From an uncultured Gammaproteobacteria bacterium (lineage in GTDB: Bacteria; Pseudomonadota; Gammaproteobacteria; UBA4575), in contig OX638335.1 in assembly GCA_951812785.1 (NCBI GenBank), forward strand, positions 1,143,501 through 1,207,500: a stretch of 64,000 bases of DNA, given 5' to 3'. This document shows positions 9,489 through 15,840 of the stretch, piece after piece (positions within the stretch are counted from its first letter, which is position 1; each line of letters opens with the position of its first letter). The position numbers were made by a program, and so were the translations under genes. The notes under the pieces are model-generated. The model ran no database searches. It worked only from the letters and a program-made list of their open reading frames with translations, and was not told the origin of the DNA.

Positions 9489-10142
9489 TTAGGACACGTG
9501 CTCAGACAAACAGATAGACTTATGTTTTAATTTAATATGACCACTTAACTTTAACTCCTGAATTGCTCGACTAACAGATTCTCGCGAACTACCAAGTAGA
9601 TTTGCTAACTCTTTATGCGTTGCAGAACTAACCAAAGCATTATCATCAACTGAAGCATACGAACGCAGCACCCACATGACTCTTTGCTGAATATCTTCTA
9701 GTGTGACCGCTTCAAGATGCCTTGATAATACAGAAATTTGATCGGCACACTTTAATGCCATCGCATGCGGTATCTCTGGATGTTGACGATAAAAGCTCTC
9801 AAAATCCTTGGCTTGAATAACAAGCAATTTTGACTGCTGTTTGGTGATTACTGATGCACTTCTAGCATTTTTAGAAAACCATGCTAGCTCCCCAAATAAA
9901 TCTCCTTTCCCCAATTCATTTAAGGTCATCTCTCTTCCTCGGCCATTTTCTCGAAATACTCGGACAGCACCTTGTAGAATAAAATAGACAGATTGAGCTT
10001 CGTCACTCTCCAAGATAACAATAGTATTTTTACGAATTGATTTAATACTACTTTTAGATATAAGCGGTTCAAGATCTTTTTCAGAATAATGCCGAAGCAT
10101 TGGGATCTGTTGTAGCGTAGAAAAATTACTATTCATACTCAT
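9489..10142 (-). CDS. Crp/Fnr-family transcriptional regulator
   Basis: 217 residues: an N-terminal cyclic-nucleotide-binding-like beta-barrel (VYFILQGAVRVF, GDLFGELAWF) and a C-terminal Crp-type helix-turn-helix (HKELANLLGSSRESVSRAIQEL). The recognition helix motif SSRESVSR resembles Crp (SRETVGR). There is no N-terminal cysteine group, so it is not an oxygen-sensing FNR. In the barrel, the GELAWF stretch lacks the RSA(S/T) arginine in its standard place; RSASVIT follows close by, so nucleotide binding is possible. ATG 10142 overlaps the stop of the preceding gene (ATGA), indicating translational coupling. Confidence 0.88.
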   Translation of the reverse strand: MSMNSNFSTLQQIPMLRHYSEKDLEPLISKSSIKSIRKNTIVILESDEAQSVYFILQGAVRVFRENGRGREMTLNELGKGDLFGELAWFSKNARSASVITKQQSKLLVIQAKDFESFYRQHPEIPHAMALKCADQISVLSRHLEAVTLEDIQQRVMWVLRSYASVDDNALVSSATHKELANLLGSSRESVSRAIQELKLSGHIKLKHKSICLSEHVS

Positions 10143-10414
10143 AAATATTCTGCTTGATTTAGCACTAACTTATCAATCATATAGTCAACGGACCTATCAA
10201 CATTCTGCAAAGCATCATCAGTCAAGTAAGGTTCTTGAACATTCATGATTATAGGTATAGGTGCTAAATTCCTCTCAAGTAACACTACAGATTGATCACT
10301 CTTACAATGATGAAAACGCAAATAAGTTCCTTCTGATGCCCAATATCTTGTCATCAACTCATAACTCGCAACCAAAACAGCATTTGTTTCGCAGTATATG
10401 TGCACTGTCACCAC
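10139..10414 (-). CDS. Hypothetical protein coupled to the Crp-type regulator
   Basis: 91 residues, soluble, not recognised. It contains a short aromatic stretch (LMTRYWASEGTYLRFHHC) and an acidic C-terminal part. Its stop overlaps the start of the Crp-family gene by four bases, so the two are translated from one message and may work together. No catalytic motif is visible. Confidence 0.6.
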   Translation of the reverse strand: MVTVHIYCETNAVLVASYELMTRYWASEGTYLRFHHCKSDQSVVLLERNLAPIPIIMNVQEPYLTDDALQNVDRSVDYMIDKLVLNQAEYL

Positions 10415-10529
10415 TAATACCTCCCACCAATACTGCCATCTTACTAGGTTGTCCGTCTTGCAATAGCTCTTCTTTATTTTGATTGGCGTGTTTACGATTA
10501 ACGCAACTCAAACAGCTAATGTCTTCTTG

Positions 10530-11108
10530 CTAGTTTACTACCGCAGTAGGGAAATCACTTTCCTCAGAATTATTTTTACTAAACGAATCAAGCAACTCAA
10601 CCAAAAAATCAGGAGATGTTAAGCTCATATATCTATCTTGCTGCTTTTCAGCCAGCAACCTATCAAGTAATTTCTCTTGCTTAGTTAATATATTGGCGGC
10701 CACAACAATCTGTCGATTCACTCTGTCATCACTGGAACTGATTTGATTACGAAGATGCTGGAATTCACTACTAAGCACCTCTACTTTTTCAACAACTCTT
10801 AATAGCTGATTATTTTTCGAGTTCTTTATAATTTGAGACTTGTGCAACCCATTTGTTTTTGGCAGTTCGTAATCACCCCAAAAATCAACTGTAGTGTGAA
10901 ATTCAAAGTGCTGAGCATCTAAGCCTTGCTCTTCTATAATCACTTGATTTTGCAATGCGTCAGTTACGTCCAAATAGTAATGATTCAACATAGCAACATT
11001 AGCAACCATCAAACAAGCCATCATTGTTGCAGACAGTAATTTCGGAAACCTAGACTTACTAAAAACACTTGTGTTTAATTGATTTAAAGAAAGACTGTTG
11101 CCCAGCAA
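10530..11108 (-). CDS. Hypothetical membrane-anchored coiled-coil protein
   Basis: Up to 192 residues from a TTG start; ATGs 28-29 codons in are alternatives, and none has a strong ribosome binding site. One membrane segment (about residues 24-45, LLSATMMACLMVANVAML) is followed by a soluble region with heptad-like spacing (VVEKVEVLSSEFQHLRNQI and ANILTKQEKLLDRLLAEKQ), suggesting a coiled coil outside the cytoplasm. No family recognised. It precedes the coupled pair at 10139-10414 on the same strand by 115 bases. Confidence 0.55.
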   Translation of the reverse strand: MLGNSLSLNQLNTSVFSKSRFPKLLSATMMACLMVANVAMLNHYYLDVTDALQNQVIIEEQGLDAQHFEFHTTVDFWGDYELPKTNGLHKSQIIKNSKNNQLLRVVEKVEVLSSEFQHLRNQISSSDDRVNRQIVVAANILTKQEKLLDRLLAEKQQDRYMSLTSPDFLVELLDSFSKNNSEESDFPTAVVN

Positions 11109-11182
11109 TTTACAAACATATACAGGACTTGAAATATTTTTTAATGCTATTTTTTTAAACTTAGAAAATAAAGACCCATGAT

Positions 11183-11216
11183 ATTAAATGTAGTAGTCGC
11201 GACTACTACATTTAAT
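11183..11216. repeat. Perfect 34-bp palindrome
   Basis: Two 17-base arms, attaaatgtagtagtcg and its exact reverse complement, meet with no spacer (centre between 11199 and 11200). There is no T-run on either side, so it is not a standard terminator. It lies in the gap between the coiled-coil gene (start 11108) and the broken YgjP gene (stop 11248), at the edge of the decayed accessory segment. It could be an operator, a cruciform-forming site, or a mobile-element trace. Confidence 0.85.
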
Positions 11217-11247
11217 GAGAGGACAAATCGTCAGTTAGAGCGAATAC

Positions 11248-11630
11248 TCAAAAAATAGGCGGGTTAAACTTCAACCATTGTCGACATCCTCTCCAATCAG
11301 GGATGTACTTAGCGACTTCTTTCCAATAGTTAGCGGAATGGTTGTGCTCTATCAAATGGCAAAGTTCATGCACTACCACGTAGTCAACGATTCGATGGGG
11401 CAAGAGTATTATCTTCCAGTTGTATGAGATATCTCCTCTAGAAGAACAAGACCCCCCAACGCAATGTGAAAGTTTTCACTGCTATGGACGTGGGGGTAAC
11501 CCCAATCATTTTTGCCAATCGTCCTGTTTTTTCTGTCAATCGGGTGTGTGCTTGTCTTCGATACCATGCTTCCAGCAACGATTTGATCGTTGCCTAGTCT
11601 TCTTTTACTATGAAAGTGTTTCAGTGGCAA
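11248..11630 (-). pseudogene. Broken YgjP/DUF45 metal-dependent hydrolase
   Basis: The minus strand encodes most of a YgjP-type (M48-like) metalloprotease in two frames. One frame gives LEAWYRRQAHTRL, then KMIGVTPTSIAVKTFTLRWG. After one extra G in a six-G run (about 11453-11458) the next frame continues SCSSRGDISYNWKI, then DYVVVHELCHLIEHNHSANYW with the HExxH zinc site, and ends NPPIF. The N-terminal third is absent or scrambled, with a TAG before the recognisable part. YgjP genes are often found beside type I restriction genes, which fits the restriction remnant nearby. Confidence 0.8.
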
Positions 11631-11678
11631 TTTGGTACTGACTGAAAGGAGGGCATTGACGTTGTGGGAAAGCGCCCA

Positions 11679-12342
11679 CTATTCAAGTACCTCGCAATGC
11701 TTCCAAAGCCCGATTTGTTCAGCTCTTGCCTGGCTTTGATAGTCTATATACCGGCCCCTACGCTGAAACGGGAACCTGGTATATGTGCGGGCATACCCTT
11801 GACGCACCAGTTTTGCATTAATGTCTTCCCTATTCAGGACAACGTATTTTTAATAGCCGATTATATTTATCCTTGTTAGCACTCATACCATCCCCTTCTA
11901 ATGTCACCGTGTTCCCGGTAAGCACTCCTTTCAAATAGTCACTGGACTCTTTGCCAAAACACTCAACCGGCTTGGCCGGATGCACGGTTTCCGGGGCATC
12001 AATGCCAATCAGGCGCACGGTGTAGTGTTTCTTCCCCAGCCTCACCTTAATCGTATCGCCATCAATCACCCGGATAACGTCTGCTGTTGTCGTCTTGCGT
12101 GTGGCCTCATTACTGACGGCCTTATGTTTCTTTTCCAGGGTATTAGGATGATGATCCCTTATGACAATGCCTCTGATTCCACGCCACGTCCCAGAGATCA
12201 CAGCCAGTCCGGCAATAGTGACAGCCATCGCTTGTGCGGTAGCTCCCGGATGTGATGAGACCGCGTATGGTAAAACCAGTAGCAGGAGGAGAGAAATCTG
12301 ATGTGGCTTATGGTTCAGTTTGAGTTGGCTAATCAATTTCAT
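11679..12342 (-). pseudogene. Frameshifted staphylococcal-type nuclease (SNase family)
   Basis: From ATG 12342 (GAGG six bases upstream) the product has a hydrophobic N-terminus, then the thermonuclease core: VIRVIDGDTIKVRL, VRLIGIDAPET and FGKESSDYLKGVL. The frame ends early after a five-A run (11847-11851 on the plus strand), in what should be the DKYNRLLKYV strand. One base over, the family C-terminus continues: LNREDINAKLVRQGYAR, then QSQARAEQIGLWKH, stopping at 11679. A single-base indel thus separates two halves of a normal-length (about 220-residue) exported or membrane-anchored nuclease. Confidence 0.85.
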
Positions 12343-12738
12343 AAAAAACCTCGCGGCATCCTAATATTCTGTTTTTATTTCCACGTTATTTTGAAATGAT
12401 CTGTTAATTATAACATTGAAGTCTCTTCAAACGTCAAGGCAAAGACGTGTACCGATAGACGTGTCGACCAGAAATCTTGGGGGAATATGGTCCTGGGCTC
12501 CAGGCTCCCCAAGCATTACATCGCCAAGCTTGGAAAGACCATGCCCAAGCATCCGAGTTTGTAGAATCTTGTTTTATTATGACTTAAGAGCTTGAACAAG
12601 CTTATCCCAATTCATACAGACATGAGCTGTCTATTATCAGAATCATTAGCTTTTCCTTCTGTACCCCACTTGCCATATTGGGTACAGCCTGTACAATGCC
12701 CGGACTGTCAAAGGGTTTTTATGGTTTAGGGGATTTTG
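12343..12738. other. Intergenic stretch without a recognisable gene
   Basis: About 400 bases between the broken nuclease and a small plus-strand gene. I see no supported gene. A 25-codon frame (12487-12564, ending KTMPKHPSL) is too short to call. The right-hand part carries the two inverted repeats described separately. Confidence 0.5.
12660..12694. promoter_or_regulatory. Paired inverted repeats upstream of a small gene
   Basis: TGTACCC (12660-12666) and GGGTACA (12680-12686) form one inverted repeat. Overlapping it, GTACA-GCC-TGTAC (12682-12694) forms a second. They lie 45-80 bases before ATG 12739, the usual place for an operator. Similar palindromes control the controller genes of restriction-modification systems, and a restriction remnant lies downstream, but that link is inference. 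Confidence 0.35.
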
Positions 12739-12915
12739 ATGAGGGTATTACTTGCATGGATTTTTGGTTTAGCAACAATTATGTTTGGATTGGCTGCGTT
12801 TTTTGTATTAGTTGAGGCCATAGCACCTGGTGCTGGTATCAGTGTGGTGCCGTTAATTCCAACACTCATCTGTTACTTGATCTTCAAGTATCTAAACAAG
12901 AATAGAGAAGTGTAA
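12739..12915 (+). CDS. Small two-helix membrane protein, unknown
   Basis: 58 residues after a good AGGGGA ribosome binding site. Two hydrophobic helices are visible (about residues 2-26, LLAWIFGLATIMFGLAAFFVL; and 34-50, SVVPLIPTLICYLIF), then a basic tail KYLNKNREV. Not recognised. It lies in the decayed segment and may be the only intact gene there. Confidence 0.5.
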   Translation: MRVLLAWIFGLATIMFGLAAFFVLVEAIAPGAGISVVPLIPTLICYLIFKYLNKNREV

Positions 12916-12919
12916 GGCA

Positions 12920-13054
12920 ATGAAATTAGTTTATCCAAAAGCAATCAATGTTCGTGCAGGTAATACTTGTTTCTCCAACCTGGACTTACCGCAGAAAACG
13001 TCTATCAATCCGGCAACCAATATGCGGATTGTCCAGTATTTAGCTTACGTCTAG
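12920..13054 (+). CDS. Short frame after the 58-residue gene, possible fragment
   Basis: 44 codons beginning four bases after the previous stop, reading MKLVYPKAINVRAGNTCF. Composition is protein-like and the spacing suggests coupling, but the 3' end overlaps the antisense restriction-gene remnant. It may be the front of a truncated gene. No family recognised. Confidence 0.25.
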   Translation: MKLVYPKAINVRAGNTCFSNLDLPQKTSINPATNMRIVQYLAYV

Positions 13055-13319
13055 CCCAGCTACAATCTCTGCTTCTGATTTATCGCTATCTTTTAAGTGT
13101 TCTGCCCATGAGCGGCCAGGATGTAGGACGTCCCATGGAGATCGCTTTTAATTGTATCGGCCACTCCAGGGTCATGATTTCCAAACCCATCTACAACACG
13201 ATTCCAAGCGGGGGAGAACGTCTCTATCAAGAGCGACTCCCCGAGAGGGATCCAAATATCATCAACCACAAGATATCGGCATTTGAAGTCCGCCAAATCT
13301 AGGTTGTTCGCTTGCTCTA
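13040..13319 (-). pseudogene. Remnant of an Eco29kI-type restriction endonuclease
   Basis: The minus strand encodes the C-terminal half of an Eco29kI-family (GIY-YIG) restriction enzyme: NLDLADFKCRYLVVDDIWIP, then LGESLLIETFSPAWN and GFGNHDPG. A frameshift follows, and the next frame gives RSPWDVLHPGRSWAEHLKD and the natural C-terminus VAGLDVS with a stop at 13040. The N-terminal catalytic half is missing because the gene is cut at 13320 by an IS481-type end. No partner methyltransferase is seen. The remnant shows that a type II restriction system once stood here. Confidence 0.82.
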
Positions 13320-13415
13320 TTGATCTAAAGTTCAACACCTTTATCAAAACGGGTAACCCTCGCTTTTGCAACCCTTGTGGATTGCTAATTGTCAGATCGG
13401 GTCTGAACTATTACA
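13320..13415 (-). mobile_element. IS481-family left-end fragment
   Basis: These 96 bases are the near-identical reverse complement of the first ~95 bases of the IS481 element at 40778, from the terminal TGTAATAGTTCAGACC (outer tip at 13415) inward to GTTGAACTTTA. Homology stops abruptly at 13320 inside the restriction-gene remnant. The transposase gene is gone. Confidence 0.85.
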
Positions 13416-13418
13416 CTT

Positions 13419-13493
13419 TGTAGTAGCTCAGATCTGATCGTACAGTTACCCGTTATTGATAGGAGTCTGTCAGTTTAGATTTGAGCTACTACA
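13419..13493. mobile_element. 75-bp miniature element with IS481-type ends
   Basis: Bounded by perfect 12-base inverted ends (tgtagtagctca / tgagctactaca). Its first ~64 bases match the right end of the IS481 copy (reverse complement of about 41896-41960). Only three bases separate it from the left-end fragment at 13415, so both tips of the same IS type face each other. It is either a deletion derivative or a mobilisable miniature element. Confidence 0.7.
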
Positions 13494-13611
13494 CATCAAC
13501 ACAGACAACGTGCAAACATTACCCAGTTAGGCCGGAAATACTATAATTGAATTGGACAGATTGCAGTGAATTGGACAAACTTAACATTAACAACTTCTAA
13601 GTTCTTGATTC

Positions 13612-13687
13612 TGGTGGGCCGTGAGCGACTCGAACGCTCGACAAATTGGTTAAAAGCCAACTGCTCTACCAACTGAGCTAACGGCCC
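13612..13687 (-). tRNA. tRNA-Lys (anticodon UUU)
   Basis: A complete 76-base cloverleaf on the minus strand, from GGGCCGTTAGCTCAG to an encoded CCA. The acceptor stem GGGCCGT pairs with ACGGCCC. The D-loop has TTGGTAGAGC, the anticodon loop is CTTTTAA within stem GTTGG/CCAAT, and the T-arm is GAGCG-TTCGAGT-CGCTC. Its 3' side borders the decayed accessory segment, a common position for integrated elements, although no duplicated tRNA end was found. Confidence 0.97.
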
Positions 13688-13790
13688 ATATCACACTGGC
13701 GACACCGCGATAGCGGTATAAACCAAGTTCATGGAGTACCCCGGCAGTGACTACCTAATAAAACGATCTGCAGATATACGAGGGGTGCTC

Positions 13791-13817
13791 ATTATACTCA
13801 TAACGAACGCGTTGCAA
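13791..13817 (-). promoter_or_regulatory. Probable tRNA-Lys promoter
   Basis: On the minus strand, TTGCAA (13812-13817) and a consensus TATAAT (13791-13796) are separated by 15 bases, shorter than ideal. A GC-rich GAGCACCCC follows, typical of stable-RNA promoters under stringent control. The tRNA begins about 100 bases downstream. Confidence 0.5.
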
Positions 13818-13839
13818 AGCACCTTATGAATAAATCTAA

Positions 13840-14985
13840 TTATTTATTAATCTTACGGAATGGGCTCAACAATTCAGCAGTAGAAACCCCTACCGCTGAG
13901 ATGAAAGATCTTTCATCTAGCATGTGATACTGCACTTTCATAGTCAACGCACTGCCAAAGACAATCATGAGCAATGTAATGAATGAGCCTATCGCAAGTG
14001 TAGAAATACCTGTTACACCTTGACCGATTGTACATCCAAATGACAGCACTCCTCCAAACCCCATCATTACCGCACCAATCAGATGACCTACCATTTCAGA
14101 TGGATTACTAAACGTTTCTATTCTGAAGGTGCCTGAAATTATTGCATAAATGAATGAACCTAGAATCATCCCGAAAGTAACCGCAATGCCAAAATTAATG
14201 TGTGCGCCGGTAAAGGTCATTAAATAACTAATAGTATTTCCGGTAGGCCCAATAAAAGTTAATCCCTGCGGAGCAATAGGATCAAAGTCATCTTGACCGA
14301 TATATCCAGTAACAAACCAAGCGGCAACAACACACCCACCTATCACCAATCCAGCTAAAATATTATCAAAGCTGCTACGAAAATCTTCTTGCTTAAGCGC
14401 ATAGGCAATAAAACCAATTCCCACGATCAAAGCCACTATTGTCTGCAATGTAGTGCTATCTGCAATGCCTGTAAGCGAACTAATACCTTGCGGCAGACCT
14501 TGAGTCTGCATACCAACACTTTGTAAATCGACACTGGCTTTGTAGATATAGTTAATCCGTAATACCGCAAACAATCCACGTAGCGTCATATAAGCCGTGA
14601 CACCCAATACAATCACAACGACTAATGATTTGAGATTCCCGCCACCCACTCTGACTAAATTTCGTTGCCCACAACCAGCAGCCAGCGTCATACCAATACC
14701 AAATATGAATCCACCAAGTACATAACTGAGATATAAAAATTGAGTAGATAGATACATGGACTCACCGAGGCTAATAAAGCCCAAGACGCGCAACAGCTGC
14801 ACTCCGAGCACGGCGATACCTATACCGACAAACCAAGCGCCTAAACGCCCACGTGCACCCATATTGACGGCGTCACTGATAGCGCCCATGGTGCAAAAAT
14901 GTGTTTTATTACCCACAAAACCAAATACCAGGGCAATACAAAAGCCCAATATGGCAACGAAGTGAATGTTAGAAAGATCTTCCAT
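13840..14985 (-). CDS. YeeE/YedE-family sulfur-compound transporter
   Basis: 381-residue polytopic inner-membrane protein of the YeeE/YedE (DUF395) family, whose characterised members import thiosulfate. The conserved cysteine-bearing signatures are present: GNKTHFCTMGA near the N-terminus, AAGCGQRNLVR in the middle, and SFGCTIGQGVTG near the C-terminus, in an internally duplicated helix bundle. About ten hydrophobic stretches are visible. It is followed on the same strand by no close gene; upstream lie the methionine-rich proteins and DsrE2. Substrate (thiosulfate or another sulfane-sulfur compound) is inferred from family and context. Confidence 0.9.
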   Translation of the reverse strand: MEDLSNIHFVAILGFCIALVFGFVGNKTHFCTMGAISDAVNMGARGRLGAWFVGIGIAVLGVQLLRVLGFISLGESMYLSTQFLYLSYVLGGFIFGIGMTLAAGCGQRNLVRVGGGNLKSLVVVIVLGVTAYMTLRGLFAVLRINYIYKASVDLQSVGMQTQGLPQGISSLTGIADSTTLQTIVALIVGIGFIAYALKQEDFRSSFDNILAGLVIGGCVVAAWFVTGYIGQDDFDPIAPQGLTFIGPTGNTISYLMTFTGAHINFGIAVTFGMILGSFIYAIISGTFRIETFSNPSEMVGHLIGAVMMGFGGVLSFGCTIGQGVTGISTLAIGSFITLLMIVFGSALTMKVQYHMLDERSFISAVGVSTAELLSPFRKINK

Positions 14986-15146
14986 GAATATATCGCGAGT
15001 TATATGAAGGGCGCGATTATAACAGCACAGCGAAAAATTGGCATTCCGCTATGTAAAATATAGTTAAAAGATTAAAGATTGACGTCCTTGTCAAATGAAT
15101 CTTCCTTAAATCGTTCTAACCCTCTCTGTAATGCGGGGTAGTTTTG

Positions 15147-15797
15147 TTACTTGCTAACAGCCGGCTGTTGTTGAGCTGGCGCGAAAGACTTCATCATTTG
15201 ATTAAACCAGTCGGTGTACTGTTCGGGCTTCATCATTTGACCCATTGGATTGGCATTATGACCACCGCCCATCATGCTCATTGGGTTCATCATAGGTCCC
15301 ATCATTCCCATCATCATAGGATTCATCATGCCCATCATTGGGTTCATCATTCCCATCATCATAGGATTCATCATGCCCATCATTGGGTTCATCATTCCCA
15401 TCATCATAGGATTCATCATGCCCATCATTGGGTTCATCATTCCCATCATCATAGGATTCATCATGCCCATCATTGGGTTCATCCCCTGAAGCATTTGATG
15501 GGGTGACATTGCTTCACCCATTTTTTGCATTGGCTCCATCATTGGTCCAAAGTCTTTCGCATACCGAGCAAGATCATCACCTTCATGACATAACGCACAG
15601 TTTTCCATTGATGCTGCCTTAGCTGGGTCCATCATCATGGTCATCATTTGCATCCACACTTGTGGATCCATCGATTTTTGCATTGGATATGACATACCTT
15701 GCATACCCATCATTGCTGGCTTAGCTTCTTCCGCAGAAACGGTAGAGAACCCCAAAGTTGCTATTAGTGAAGCTAATAGTAATTTTCTAAATAACAT
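15147..15797 (-). CDS. Methionine-rich repeat protein with one c-type haem motif
   Basis: About 216 residues, exported. Start at ATG 15797 (MLFRKLLLASLIATLGF) with AGGAG five bases upstream; a longer frame begins at 15818. The signal peptide probably ends near VSAEEA. A region with many methionines follows, then one haem-binding motif ENCALCHEG (CxxCH). After it come four tandem 15-residue units built from MNPMMGMMNP and MMMGM, and a tail ending APAQQQPAVSK. I know of no described family with this layout. It could be a periplasmic monohaem protein with a flexible metal- or sulfur-binding arm. It lies next to a second methionine-rich protein and the sulfur transporter. Confidence 0.75.
   Translation of the reverse strand: MLFRKLLLASLIATLGFSTVSAEEAKPAMMGMQGMSYPMQKSMDPQVWMQMMTMMMDPAKAASMENCALCHEGDDLARYAKDFGPMMEPMQKMGEAMSPHQMLQGMNPMMGMMNPMMMGMMNPMMGMMNPMMMGMMNPMMGMMNPMMMGMMNPMMGMMNPMMMGMMGPMMNPMSMMGGGHNANPMGQMMKPEQYTDWFNQMMKSFAPAQQQPAVSK
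15304..15483 (-). repeat. 45-bp tandem repeat, four units (Met-rich coding)
   Basis: Four head-to-tail copies of a 45-base unit starting at 15304, 15349, 15394 and 15439, almost identical in sequence. Each encodes 15 residues of Met, Asn-Pro and Gly in the haem-motif protein. The near identity indicates recent expansion or ongoing homogenisation. Confidence 0.92.
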
Positions 15798-15840
15798 TAT
15801 GACTCCTAAAATTTTCAACCAAAAAAATAAAAACTATCTC

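Noticed and set aside
9489-10142. The Crp/Fnr-type protein as the regulator acting on the FNR-type box at 63883
   Set aside because: It lacks the N-terminal cysteines of FNR, and its recognition helix is Crp-like, so it is a poor candidate for oxygen control.
11420-11879. Two plus-strand frames of about 70 codons
   Set aside because: They lie antisense to the broken YgjP and nuclease genes and resemble no family.
12967-13302. A 111-codon plus-strand frame
   Set aside because: It is antisense to the Eco29kI-type remnant, which has clear family motifs on the minus strand.
13612-13687. An attachment-site duplication of the tRNA-Lys 3' end
   Set aside because: I looked for a repeat of the T-arm and acceptor end in 11-13.6 kb and found none.
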